64,000 nt of DNA from contig CATOSK010000003.1 in NCBI GenBank assembly GCA_951812535.1, positions 461,020-525,019 of the forward strand. Direction: 5' to 3'. Below, in pieces: positions 17,673 through 26,296 of the stretch. The stretch comes from an uncultured Dehalococcoidia bacterium (lineage in GTDB: Bacteria > Chloroflexota > Dehalococcoidia > Lucifugimonadales > UBA3495). The notes below the pieces were generated by a model that saw only the letters and a program-made list of their open reading frames with translations, did no database searches and was not told the origin of the DNA. The position numbers and the translations under genes were made by a program. Within the stretch, counting starts at the first letter, position 1. Each line of letters begins with the position of its first letter.

Positions 17673-18107
17673 ATGCCCGAATACATGCCGTCGACCAGGG
17701 ACTGGGTCCGGGATCAGGTGGAGCTGTACGAGAGCAGCAACGGGGCGGAGGGGACGACGCTGCGCGACACCGGCATGCCCGTCGTCATAGTAACCAACCG
17801 GGGGCACCGCACCGGGGGCGTCCGGAAGACCCCCCTCATGCGGGTCAAGGACGGGGACAACTACGTACTGGTCGGGTCCCAGGGCGGCGCCCCCAAGAGC
17901 CCTTCCTGGGTCTTCAACCTTCGCGCCGACGCCAACGTCGAGGTGCGGGACGAGGCCGAGGTGTTCACCATGCGGGTCCGGGAGGTCTCCGACCCGGATG
18001 AGCGCGCCCGCCTCTGGATACTGGCGGTAGAAGCCTACCCTCCCTACGAGGATTACCAGAACCGGACCACGCGCAGAATCCCCGTCTTCGTGGCCGAACC
18101 GGCCTGA
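17673..18107 (+). CDS. Deazaflavin (F420)-dependent nitroreductase-family protein
   Basis: A 144-residue protein of the DDN-like split-barrel family. The signature is VIVTNRGHRTGGVRKTPLM, then NYVLVGSQGGAPKSPSW and an NLRADANVEV strand, which form the deazaflavin-binding site in characterised homologues. Reaction: transfer of hydride from reduced F420 (or possibly FMN) to an unknown acceptor. Start ATG 17673 has AGGAGG 12 bp upstream. It is a single gene. Suggests the organism makes coenzyme F420 (inference). Confidence 0.85.
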   Translation: MPEYMPSTRDWVRDQVELYESSNGAEGTTLRDTGMPVVIVTNRGHRTGGVRKTPLMRVKDGDNYVLVGSQGGAPKSPSWVFNLRADANVEVRDEAEVFTMRVREVSDPDERARLWILAVEAYPPYEDYQNRTTRRIPVFVAEPA

Positions 18108-18251
18108 ACCCCGCCTATCTCCCGTCATTCCCGAGCAGCCAGGGATCCAGACTCTGGCGCCCCGGCGCAATGCCGCCGGACGCGGAACGCTGTCGCTGTG
18201 ACACCCCGCCGTTGACGGGGCATCCGGCCCCCGATAGAATTGGCACGACTC

Positions 18252-18947
18252 ATGGCCCGCTTGTTTGACCTTCACATCCACACCACCAAGGGCAGCGCCG
18301 ACAGCAGCCTCACCCCCGAAGACCTCATTCTTGAGGCGGAACGCTTGGGACTGCGGGGGCTGTGCATCACCGAGCACAGCGGCCCTTGGGATCGTCACGA
18401 GTTCGAGCGGTTCGCCGCCCGCCACAACGTGGTGCTGGTGCGGGCGATGGAAGCGGACACCAACATGGGCCATATGCTCGCCTTCGGCATCGACCGGTAC
18501 CAGTCCGGCTTCCACGACGCGGCCACCCTCTGCAAGGCTGCCCGCGACGTTGGCGGATTCGTAGTCAGCGCCCATCCCTTCCGTGGCGTGCTGGGCAGGC
18601 ACATGCGCGAGCGTCCCTACCTCTACCGGAGCATGCCCGACCCGCTGCCGGAAGAACCGTCGGAAGCCCTTGACCACCCGGTTTTCAAGCTGGCCCACGC
18701 CGTTGAAGTTGCCAACGGCGGCACAGACGACCGGGAAAATGCCTTTGCCATGCAGGTGGCCGGACTGCTCAAGATGCCCGTCACCGGGGGGAGCGATGCC
18801 CACTCCACCCACGGGCTGGGCAAGTTCGTCACCGCCTTCCGGGACGAAATCCTGGACGAAGCCGAGTTTCTCAGGGCTCTCCACGCCGGCTCTTTCTTCC
18901 CGGCGGTGGGGCTGCGGGACGGCAACCTCCGGCCCTACTCACCCTGA
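18252..18947 (+). CDS. PHP-domain phosphoesterase-like protein
   Basis: A 231-residue protein with the PHP metal-binding signature: DLHIHTTKGSADSSL at residues 5-19, ITEHSGP, VVSAHPFRG, EVANGG and GGSDAHSTHGLGKF. These residues normally bind three metal ions for phosphoester hydrolysis; substrates range from histidinol phosphate to nucleic acids and phosphorylated nucleotides. ATG 18252 (MARLFDLHIH) is preferred to an in-frame TTG at 18240. The next gene, a helicase with exonuclease domain, follows by 64 bp, so a nucleic-acid role is possible (inference). Confidence 0.82.
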   Translation: MARLFDLHIHTTKGSADSSLTPEDLILEAERLGLRGLCITEHSGPWDRHEFERFAARHNVVLVRAMEADTNMGHMLAFGIDRYQSGFHDAATLCKAARDVGGFVVSAHPFRGVLGRHMRERPYLYRSMPDPLPEEPSEALDHPVFKLAHAVEVANGGTDDRENAFAMQVAGLLKMPVTGGSDAHSTHGLGKFVTAFRDEILDEAEFLRALHAGSFFPAVGLRDGNLRPYSP

Positions 18948-19011
18948 CCCTTCTCCGACCCATGCCGGACGGGCCCGACACTCACCGCAGCCGACCCCGG
19001 AGGGGAAACAG

Positions 19012-21834
19012 ATGACGGCTCCCACAGCCGGGGCAATATCCAACCGCACCTTCGTAGCCCTCGACTTGGAGACGACCGGCCTCGACCCGGACAACGACAC
19101 GATCATCGAGGTCGGCGCCGTCAAGTTCAGGGCAAGCGGCGTACTCGACACCTTCCAGACCTTCGTCAATCCCGGCCGCGCCATCCCCGAGTTCATCCAG
19201 CACCTCACCGGCATCGCCCCCCGCCAGGTGGAACGCGCTCCCCGGTTCCCCGACGTGGTCGCCAGATTGGTAGAGTTCGTCGGGGACAGTCCCATCGTCG
19301 GGCAGAACATCAGTTTCGACCTGCGGTTCCTGGGCAGCCACGGTCTGACCTTCCCCAACCCCGCTTACGACACCTGGGACCTGGCGTCGGTGTTCCTGCC
19401 CACCACCATGGAATACTCCCTCGCCGCCCTGGCCCGCCTCCTCGCTGTGGAGCACACCAGCCCCCACCGAGCCCTGGAGGACGCCCAGGCCACCCGTGAA
19501 GTCTTCATCGCCCTCCTCCAGCGCGCCAGCCAGACCGACCCGGGCCTGCTGGATTTCATCAACACCCTTTCCTCCGCCAGCCGATGGGGCCTCGACTCCC
19601 TGTTGTCCTTTCCCCGCGAACCCGGGACCCTGGGACGCATTTCGGGACTGACCGGAGTGGACCAGGAGAGCCTGAGCACCCGTCTCGCCCGGCCTCAACG
19701 CCGGCGGACGGGACCAACTTCCGACAACGCCACCGAACCACCTGTCCCAAGCCCTGAGGAAATGGCCGCCCTGGTCGGCCCCAGCGGTCCCTTCGCCGCC
19801 AACTTCCCAGGATTCGAGCACCGGCCCGAGCAGGAGCGGATGCTGGCCCAGGTGTCTGACGCCATCTTCCAGGGACACCATCTTGTCGCAGAGGCCGGAA
19901 CCGGCGTCGGCAAGTCCATGGCCTACCTGCTGCCGGCGATGGTGTTCGCCGCCACCCAGGGACAGCGGGTGGTCATATCCACCAACACCATCAACCTCCA
20001 GGACCAGTTGGTACACAAGGACATCCCCGCCGTCATCGAGGTTCTGGAACAGGCCGGCATCATCGAGGAAGGCCAGGTCCAGGCCGCCCTCCTCAAGGGA
20101 CGGGCCAACTATCTCTGCCTGGAGCGTTGGCGCAACCTCGCCCGCAGCGCCACCCTGACTGTCGACGAGGCCCGCCTGGTCAGCAAGGCCGCCGTCTGGC
20201 TCCAGGACACTGCATCAGGCGACCGCAACGAGGTCAACCTGGCCGGACGGGACGCCGCCGGTTGGGGACGCATCTCCGCCGGGCAGCGCAGCGGGTGCCA
20301 GACCCTCCGCAGCGGCGGCCCCTGCTTCTACCGCAACGCCCGCGACCATGCCGAGCAGGCCGACATCGTCGTCGTCAACCACTCCCTCCTCCTCATCGAC
20401 CTGGCCCGCGGGGGAGGTCTCATCCCCGAATACCAGCACCTGGTCATCGACGAGGCCCACAACCTGGAGGAGGAAGCCACCCGTCAGCTCGGATTCGAAA
20501 TCCTCCAGAACACGCTGGACGAAAAGCTGGAACCCTCGGGTCGCCTCATCAACGGGGCCATGGCCCAGCTCGCCCAGCCCGACGTCCCTCCCATGGACCG
20601 CCAGACCGGAGAGCGCGCCGCCACCGACCTGCAGAATGAGACTCCCCGCCTCACCGAGCTGTGGGCCCGGGTGTGGGCATCGGTTTCCGCATTCCTGTCC
20701 GGCCAGCGCAACCAGAACGCCGACTCCGCCCAGGTCCTGATCACGCCTCCCATGCACCACCACCAGTCCTGGCGCGACCTCGCCCTGGCCTGGGAGAACC
20801 TGGATGTGTCGCTGGGGCGGACGGTGAACGTCCTCGCCCAATTGCACAACACCCTGGACGGCATCCAGCCAGCCGACGATTCGGGAGATGACTCCCTCAC
20901 CGCCGAATCCGCCGCCCTCCAGGAGGACTTGTCCGAGCTGCGTGAGCAGCTCTCCGCCATCATCGGCGCTCCCACCCCTGAGAGCATCATCTGGATCGCG
21001 CAGGACCAGAACCGGGGAGACCTCTCCCTCCACTGCGCTCCGCTGGGGGTGGACCGCTTCCTCGCCGAAATGCTCTTCGACCAGAAGAAGAGCGTCGTCC
21101 TGACCAGCGCCACGCTCAGCAGCCAGGGAAACTGCGAATTCCTCCGCCAGCGCTTCGGAGTGGCGGAGACCACACCCGAACTTGTCGTCGGCTCTCCTTT
21201 CGACTACCAGCGGGCCGCGCTGCTGATGATCCCCGACGACATGCCCCAGCCCAACGCCGACCGCTACATCGAGTCCGTATCCCGCGTCGTCACCGACCTG
21301 GGATACTCACTGGAAGGGCACACCATGGCCCTGTTCACCTCCTACGCCGCCCTCCGCGCTGTGGCCCACCAGGTGCGCAACCGCCTGTCCCCGCAGGGAG
21401 TCCGGGTCCTCGCGCAGGGAATGGACGGCTCTCCCCAGCAGCTCATCCGACGCTTCGCGGATAACCCCAACAGCGTCCTGCTGGGCACCAGCAGTTTCTG
21501 GGAAGGCGTCGACCTTCCAGAAGGGTTGTGCAAGGCGTTGGTGCTGACCCGCCTCCCCTTCCAGGTCCCTTCCGACCCCATCGTCAAGGCCCGTTCCGAC
21601 CAGTACGGCGACGCCTTCAACCAGTACTCCATTCCCCAGGCCGTCCTCCGCTTCCGACAGGGCATCGGACGCCTCATCCGGCGCAAGACCGACCGGGGAG
21701 CCATCGTCGTCCTCGACCGGCGCATCACCGGCCGCAACTACGGCCAGGCCTTCCTGCGCTCCATCCCCCCCTGCAGCCTCAAACCCTCAAACCTGGCCTC
21801 GGTCGGAGATCTGGCCGCCGAGTGGACCGGATAG
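19012..21834 (+). CDS. dinG: DinG-type helicase with N-terminal DnaQ-like exonuclease domain
   Basis: A 940-residue protein. Residues about 12-175 form a DEDDh 3'-5' exonuclease (D18-x-E20 in ALDLETTGLD, NISFD, and HRALEDAQAT). From about residue 260 is an XPD/DinG superfamily-2 helicase: Walker A AGTGVGKS near 295, the DEAH box in VIDEAHNLEE near 479, SATLSSQG, LLGTSSFWEGVD and RQGIGRLIRR. The iron-sulphur region shows three cysteines (YLCLE, SGCQT, GPCFY), one fewer than the canonical four. The exo-DinG fusion is common in Firmicutes and Chloroflexi and implicates the protein in DNA repair or recombination. ATG 19012 is preceded by GGAGGGG. The next gene is a DNA glycosylase. Confidence 0.9.
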   Translation: MTAPTAGAISNRTFVALDLETTGLDPDNDTIIEVGAVKFRASGVLDTFQTFVNPGRAIPEFIQHLTGIAPRQVERAPRFPDVVARLVEFVGDSPIVGQNISFDLRFLGSHGLTFPNPAYDTWDLASVFLPTTMEYSLAALARLLAVEHTSPHRALEDAQATREVFIALLQRASQTDPGLLDFINTLSSASRWGLDSLLSFPREPGTLGRISGLTGVDQESLSTRLARPQRRRTGPTSDNATEPPVPSPEEMAALVGPSGPFAANFPGFEHRPEQERMLAQVSDAIFQGHHLVAEAGTGVGKSMAYLLPAMVFAATQGQRVVISTNTINLQDQLVHKDIPAVIEVLEQAGIIEEGQVQAALLKGRANYLCLERWRNLARSATLTVDEARLVSKAAVWLQDTASGDRNEVNLAGRDAAGWGRISAGQRSGCQTLRSGGPCFYRNARDHAEQADIVVVNHSLLLIDLARGGGLIPEYQHLVIDEAHNLEEEATRQLGFEILQNTLDEKLEPSGRLINGAMAQLAQPDVPPMDRQTGERAATDLQNETPRLTELWARVWASVSAFLSGQRNQNADSAQVLITPPMHHHQSWRDLALAWENLDVSLGRTVNVLAQLHNTLDGIQPADDSGDDSLTAESAALQEDLSELREQLSAIIGAPTPESIIWIAQDQNRGDLSLHCAPLGVDRFLAEMLFDQKKSVVLTSATLSSQGNCEFLRQRFGVAETTPELVVGSPFDYQRAALLMIPDDMPQPNADRYIESVSRVVTDLGYSLEGHTMALFTSYAALRAVAHQVRNRLSPQGVRVLAQGMDGSPQQLIRRFADNPNSVLLGTSSFWEGVDLPEGLCKALVLTRLPFQVPSDPIVKARSDQYGDAFNQYSIPQAVLRFRQGIGRLIRRKTDRGAIVVLDRRITGRNYGQAFLRSIPPCSLKPSNLASVGDLAAEWTG

Positions 21835-21850
21835 CTCGCCGGATACCGCG

Positions 21851-22690
21851 TTGGAAATCGCCTTCCCCCAACCCTTCGACCTGGCAGCCACCCTTGTTGG
21901 CGGCCAGGCCCACCGCTGGAAGACCGACGGCGACTGGTTCTCCGGCGTCCTGCGCGGGAACTTCATCAAGATGCGTCAGACCAGCGACGGCATCGAGTTC
22001 CGCTCGCGCCCCGCACTGGAAACCGACCTCGTGCCACTGATCAGGGACTACTTCCGGCTGGACGACGACCTGATGGAGGTCTACGACCGAATCTGCTTCG
22101 ATGACCGGGTTGCCGCTATGGTCGAACAGTACCCCGGCTTGCGCATCCTCCGGCAGGAGCCGTGGGAATGCTTGGTGGCCTACGTTTGCTCCGCCAACAA
22201 CAGCATCCGCCAGATCCACAACAACCTGGAGAACATTTCCAACGCTTTCGGAAACCCCATCTTCCTGGATGGGGACGTGCGCCGCACCTTTCCCACTCCC
22301 GCCCAGCTGGTCGAAGCCGGAGAGCAGGGGCTTCGCGACCTAAAGCTGGGCTTCCGCTCCCCCAACGTCCACCAGGTCACCGTGAAGGTGTTGGAACGCT
22401 CCCTCGACCTGGACGAGCTCATCGCCCTTCCCTACGAGGATGCCCGGGAAAGGCTCATGGAGTGCCGGGGCATCGGCGCCAAGATCGCCAACTGCGTCCT
22501 GCTGTTCTCGCTGGAAAAGCCCCAGGCATTTCCGGTGGACGTCTGGGTGCGCCGCGCCCTGGCCGAGTGGTATTTCCCGGGGCAGAAGCCACCCACCAAC
22601 CCGGTCCTCGAGCAGTGGGCCCACGACTACTTCGGCAACTATGCCGGCTACGCCAACCAATACCTCTTCCACGGCCGGAGGCTGGCGTAG
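21851..22690 (+). CDS. OGG1-like 8-oxoguanine DNA glycosylase/AP lyase
   Basis: A 279-residue HhH-GPD glycosylase. QAHRWK near the N-terminus matches the QxFRW motif of OGG1, and CRGIGAKIANCVLLFSLEK followed by FPVDVWV carries the helix-hairpin-helix, the catalytic lysine (GAK) and the activating aspartate (PVD). It excises oxidised guanine from DNA. Start TTG 21851 lies 17 bp after the helicase gene, suggesting one DNA-repair transcription unit with it. Bacterial OGG1-type enzymes are less common than MutM (general knowledge). Confidence 0.88.
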   Translation: MEIAFPQPFDLAATLVGGQAHRWKTDGDWFSGVLRGNFIKMRQTSDGIEFRSRPALETDLVPLIRDYFRLDDDLMEVYDRICFDDRVAAMVEQYPGLRILRQEPWECLVAYVCSANNSIRQIHNNLENISNAFGNPIFLDGDVRRTFPTPAQLVEAGEQGLRDLKLGFRSPNVHQVTVKVLERSLDLDELIALPYEDARERLMECRGIGAKIANCVLLFSLEKPQAFPVDVWVRRALAEWYFPGQKPPTNPVLEQWAHDYFGNYAGYANQYLFHGRRLA

Positions 22691-22754
22691 GAGGAGGCGC
22701 TTTTGTGGGTGAAGGCTCCCCTCGGATGTGACATCCTTGTTTGTCGGTGGACCT

Positions 22755-22791
22755 GCTTAATGCAGGGGGGTTGGGGGATTCATCCCCCAAC
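22755..22791 (-). repeat. Dispersed 3'-end palindrome, copy 1
   Basis: Read on the minus strand the site is TTGGGGGATGAATCCCCCAA followed by CCCCCCTGCATTAAG. It starts 13 bp after the stop of the quinone oxidoreductase gene, in that gene's orientation. The same palindrome occurs at 50293 and 58594, with a variant at 57244. It may act as a transcript-end hairpin. Confidence 0.75.
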
Positions 22792-22803
22792 GCACCCCAG
22801 CCA

Positions 22804-23835
22804 CTACGGCCTCAACAACAGCTTCCCAAAGAAGTTGGTCCCCTCCATCTCCCGATGGGCCTCGGCCGCCTCGGACAGCGGGAACACCTTGTGGACCACC
22901 GGCTGGATAACCCCCCGGTTCAGCATCTCCACTATCTCCCGCATATCCTCGTTGGTGCCCATGAAGCCGCCGTAAATCTCCACCTGCCGCGTGAACAGCA
23001 TCCCCAGGTGCAGCTCCGTCCGCAGTCCCGTGGTCGCTCCGCAGATGGTATACCGCCCGCCGGGACGCAGCGAGTTGAAAGCAGCCGTGAAAAACTCGGC
23101 GCCGACGTGGTCCACCACCACGTCCACGCCCCGGCGTCCCGTCAGCGCCTGCACCCGCTCGGCGATATCCTCTTCCGTGTAATTGATAACCTCGTCGGCC
23201 CCCAGGCTTCTCGCCTGTTCCGCCTTCTCCGGTGTGCTGGTGGTGGCGATCACCCTTGCTCCAATGACTCTCTTGGCCACCTGTATCGCGGCCGTTCCCA
23301 CGCCCGCCGACGCCGACAGGACCAGCACAGTCTCCCACGGTCTCAGCTGCGCACGCCGCACCACCATGTTCCACACCGGCAGAAACGTCGTCGGAGCGGC
23401 CGCCGCCTGCTCGAACGACACGCCCTCCTCGATGGGATGGGCGTTGACCGCCGGTACCGCGATAAGCTCCGCGTAACTCCCGTCCGACGCGCTGCCCATG
23501 AAACGCGGCTGTGGAGCCCGAGCCTCCGGGGGAAAAGCGCTCAGTTGGCTGCCGTCAACCAATGGGTTCACGACCACCCGGTCTCCCTCGGACAGGCCCG
23601 AGACCCCGCTGCCCACCGCGGCGATATCTCCGGCGCAGTCGCCTCCGAGGATCAACGGCGGCGGGAACTCCCGGCGCAGGCCGCGTCCACCCTCCCGCGT
23701 GTACAGGTCCAGGCGGTTCAGGGCCGAGGCTCGCACCCTCACCAGGACCTCGTTGGGACCGTGCTCCGGGTCCGGACGTTCCCCGTAGGTCAGTACTTCC
23801 GGCCCGCCATGGGCTTCGATGTAAACCGCTTTCAT
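22804..23835 (-). CDS. Zinc-free quinone oxidoreductase-type MDR protein
   Basis: A 343-residue medium-chain dehydrogenase/reductase. The N-terminal GroES-like domain (GPNEVLVRVRASALNRLD, GGDCAGDIAAVG) and the NADPH-binding Rossmann motif VLVLSASAGVGTAAIQVAK are clear. The catalytic-zinc cysteine and the four-cysteine lobe of alcohol dehydrogenases are missing, which places it with quinone/enoyl reductases. Probable substrate: an electrophilic enone or quinone; not predictable further. It ends next to the dispersed palindrome. Confidence 0.85.
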   Translation of the reverse strand: MKAVYIEAHGGPEVLTYGERPDPEHGPNEVLVRVRASALNRLDLYTREGGRGLRREFPPPLILGGDCAGDIAAVGSGVSGLSEGDRVVVNPLVDGSQLSAFPPEARAPQPRFMGSASDGSYAELIAVPAVNAHPIEEGVSFEQAAAAPTTFLPVWNMVVRRAQLRPWETVLVLSASAGVGTAAIQVAKRVIGARVIATTSTPEKAEQARSLGADEVINYTEEDIAERVQALTGRRGVDVVVDHVGAEFFTAAFNSLRPGGRYTICGATTGLRTELHLGMLFTRQVEIYGGFMGTNEDMREIVEMLNRGVIQPVVHKVFPLSEAAEAHREMEGTNFFGKLLLRP

Positions 23836-23924
23836 AAGCAGAAAATCTCCTTAGCACAGCTGGGGACACATAGCGCGAGGAAACAGGACCGGGCGTTTCG
23901 GGGAGAACCGCTGATCTGCTTCGG

Positions 23925-24146
23925 TTACTGCCTGCCGTCGTAGCAGTCGTTGCACATGAACACCACTGCCAGCGTGTCGTCATGGCTCCCGATCAGTCCG
24001 CAATGCGGGACCGCGCTTCCCTCCGACCAGGGTATATGGAATGATCCCCCGCACATCTGGCAGGATGTCTGGTTGAACCCGTCCAGCGGGCCATCGCAGA
24101 TGACGCACACTTCCCGCTCTTCGTCTGGGTCGTTGGGTTGAGTCAC
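23925..24146 (-). CDS. Small zinc-finger-like protein
   Basis: A 73-residue protein with cysteine pairs CVIC, CQMC and CNDC plus single cysteine and histidine residues (PHCG, SHDD), arranged like a double zinc ribbon. The initiator ATG overlaps the stop of the upstream CCA-enzyme gene (ATGA), so it is the second gene of that operon. Function unknown; nucleic-acid or protein binding is plausible. Confidence 0.6.
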   Translation of the reverse strand: MTQPNDPDEEREVCVICDGPLDGFNQTSCQMCGGSFHIPWSEGSAVPHCGLIGSHDDTLAVVFMCNDCYDGRQ

Positions 24147-25459
24147 GGCCTCCCCTCCTTCCCCGTTCCGCCTGCCCGCGTCCCGGTCAGGAAATCAGCC
24201 ACCAGCGCCCGCTCTTCGTCCTCTGAGTTGACGACCCTGTCCATCCGGGCTGCTTTCAACCGGCGCAGCAGTTTCCCCACCTGTTTGCCCGGAGGGACCC
24301 CCATCGCGATTATCGCGCCTCCATCCAGCACGGTGCGGACGCCGCGCCCTTCCTCCAAGTATTCCAACAGGCGACGCGACGCCACCCCATCCCCGAAACG
24401 AAAGGATGCCGACACCAACGCCGCCGCCTCCCGGCCATCCAGCAGTTCGGATACTTCCGAGGGCAAAAGCTCAGGCACAGCCAGCCGTTCCTCCAGCCGG
24501 CGCACCTCCACGGTGTCCTCAGCTACTCTCCTCCACCGGGAGGGAACATTCAACCGTCGCATCACGGCTCCCAATGCTTCTGCCCCCAGCGGATAAACCA
24601 GGGACGCCCACCAGACCATGTCCGGCGGCGGTCCCGCGGTGTCCCGCGGAATTTCCGAGGATGCAGCGACGTCTGCTCCCAGTTCCCGGTGGATCGCCGC
24701 GAGCAGTCCCACTTCAGACGCCCGCCGCAGGGCCGGCCCCGGGTCGTCCTCAGAGAAAATCCTCTCCAGTTCATGCCGCAGCCGGTCTCCGGTGACCGCA
24801 TCCGGCCGCCGCTGCGCCAGGGCCTCCCGCAGCCTCTGCTCCGTCTCTGCTTCCAACCGGAACCCGAACCGCCTCTCGTACCGCACCGCCCGGAACAGCC
24901 GGGTCGGATCATCCACGAAGCTCAGGGGATGAAGAATCCGGACCTGCTTCTTCGACAGGTCATCCCTTCCCCCGTGAGGGTCCAGCATTTCACCGCCGGA
25001 CCCCCCGACCGGCATGGCCATGCTGTTAATGCTGAAGTCCCGCCGCGCCAGGTCGTCCGAGATTGTTCCCGGAACTACCTCCGGCAACGCCCCCGGCACC
25101 GGATAGCTCTCCCGCCGCGCCGTGACCAGGTCCACCCGGTCCGCATCCCGGGCAAGAGTGGCCGTACCGAATCGTTGGTGGACAACGAGGTCCCAGCCGG
25201 TTTCCGCTGCCAACTCCCGGGCCAGAGCCACCGCATCCCCTTCCACTACAAAGTCCAGGTCCTTCACCCGCAGCCCCAGAAGTGCGTCCCGCACCGGGCC
25301 CCCCACCAGGAAGACCGGCAACCCCTCCGCCCCCAATTTCCGCCGCAACGCATCCCAGAACACCCGTTTATGTCCATCCAGGTCCACGCTCAGGAACCTC
25401 TCGACGGACTGTTTCGGACAGGAATTGCTGGACGGATCAAAGGAGGGGTTGGTTTCCAT
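24143..25459 (-). CDS. CCA-adding enzyme / poly(A) polymerase family nucleotidyltransferase
   Basis: A 438-residue class II tRNA nucleotidyltransferase-like protein. The catalytic head has FLVGGPVRDALLG and the metal carboxylates in KDLDFVVEGDA; further blocks are RRDFSINSMAM, DLSKKQVRILHPLSFVDDPTRLFRAVRYERRFGF and a helical body. It may add CCA, or only A or CC, to tRNA 3' ends; sequence alone does not decide. Start ATG 25459 (METNPSF) is chosen over a longer frame to 25681 that crosses the promoter region and has no homology-like sequence. Confidence 0.85.
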   Translation of the reverse strand: METNPSFDPSSNSCPKQSVERFLSVDLDGHKRVFWDALRRKLGAEGLPVFLVGGPVRDALLGLRVKDLDFVVEGDAVALARELAAETGWDLVVHQRFGTATLARDADRVDLVTARRESYPVPGALPEVVPGTISDDLARRDFSINSMAMPVGGSGGEMLDPHGGRDDLSKKQVRILHPLSFVDDPTRLFRAVRYERRFGFRLEAETEQRLREALAQRRPDAVTGDRLRHELERIFSEDDPGPALRRASEVGLLAAIHRELGADVAASSEIPRDTAGPPPDMVWWASLVYPLGAEALGAVMRRLNVPSRWRRVAEDTVEVRRLEERLAVPELLPSEVSELLDGREAAALVSASFRFGDGVASRRLLEYLEEGRGVRTVLDGGAIIAMGVPPGKQVGKLLRRLKAARMDRVVNSEDEERALVADFLTGTRAGGTGKEGRP

Positions 25460-25471
25460 AACTGAGGCACA

Positions 25472-25477
25472 ATTATA
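25472..25477 (-). promoter_or_regulatory. Perfect -10 box giving an almost leaderless transcript
   Basis: TATAAT on the minus strand lies only 12 bp before the ATG of the CCA-enzyme gene, so the 5' leader would be a few bases long. No clear -35 at 17 bp and no ribosome-binding site are present, which agrees with leaderless translation. Confidence 0.45.
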
Positions 25478-25533
25478 GCACAGGGCAAGCAATTTCCCGC
25501 TCCGGGGAACCCGCCGTCCGGACTGACCGCCCG

Positions 25534-25563
25534 TTGGCCCGTCCCCGGCCCCTGTGCTACAAT
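25534..25563 (+). promoter_or_regulatory. Probable promoter of the DsbA-family gene
   Basis: TTGGCC (25534-25539), 18-bp spacer and TACAAT (25558-25563), about 100 bp before the ATG at 25662. The leader contains GGCGCTGGAAAGCGC, a possible small hairpin, and a strong AAGGAGGT ribosome-binding site. Confidence 0.4.
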
Positions 25564-25661
25564 CTTCCCAACTTGGCCGGCCAGAAAAGGCGCTGGAAAG
25601 CGCATCTGGCCCCACCAGGCTGGCAACCCTGAAGGTAGACCCCATCGCAAGGAGGTGCGCC

Positions 25662-26294
25662 ATGACCGAAGCCAACTTCATGACCTACTACGACTTCCGT
25701 TGACCCTTCGTCTACAACGCAGCCGTGTGGCTGACGAAAGTAAGGGAGACCACCGGACAGACCGTCGACGTTGACTGGCAGCCCTTTTCCCTGGCCCAGA
25801 TCAACGCCAGCCCCGACGAGGAGCTGAAGGTCTGGGAACGCCCCGAGATAATTGACGGGTCTGACACCACCCTCCTGGCCCACCAGGCCGGCCTCGCCGC
25901 CAAGCGCCAGGGCAAGGAAGCATTCGAGGCCTTCTTCTGGGAGCTGCTCAAGTCCCGCCACGAAGAGAAGAAGGACCTGAACGACCCTGAGGTTATCGAC
26001 GAGGCCCTCGCCCGCTCCGGCATCGACGCCGGCCAGTTCCAGGAAGACCTCAAGGACCCCGACCTGCTGCGGATTATCGGTGAGAGCCACACCCGGGCCG
26101 TCGAGGAACACGGCGCCTTCGGCGTTCCCACCTACGTCTTCCCCAGCGGCGGCTCCGCCTTCATCAAGATGTTCCCGCCCTCCGATGAAGAGGCCGGCCC
26201 CATCTACGAAAACCTCACTACCCTGGTCTCCGAGCACCAGCACGTCGGAGAGGTCAAGCGCCCCCAGCCGCCGTGGCCCCACGGAGTCATCTAG
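25662..26294 (+). CDS. DsbA-family thiol oxidoreductase, probable selenoprotein (UGA = Sec14)
   Basis: From ATG 25662, with an excellent AAGGAGGT 5 bp upstream, the frame reads MTEANFMTYYDFR, then TGA at 25701-25703, then PFVYNAAVWLTKVRE and continues open for 196 codons to TAG. The family (FrnE/2-hydroxychromene-2-carboxylate isomerase-like DsbA proteins) has the active-site cysteine at exactly this place, in YxDFxCPF. Reading UGA as selenocysteine gives a 210-residue protein of normal length, with the late FGVPTYVF cis-proline loop of the thioredoxin fold. A hairpin follows the UGA. It would act in thiol-disulphide exchange. No signal peptide is visible, so it is probably cytosolic. rnc begins 3 bp after the stop. 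A plain nonsense mutation is the alternative, but the rest of the gene is intact. Confidence 0.8.
25704..25746 (+). promoter_or_regulatory. Bacterial SECIS-like hairpin after UGA of the DsbA-family gene
   Basis: Directly 3' of the UGA, CCCTT (25704-25708) pairs with AAGGG (25742-25746), CGT with ACG, and CAGCC (25720-25724) with GGCTG (25729-25733), closing a GTGT apical loop. The loop starts with GU and lies 21 nt after the UGA, within the usual distance for SelB recognition in bacteria. Confidence 0.7.
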
Positions 26295-26296
26295 CG

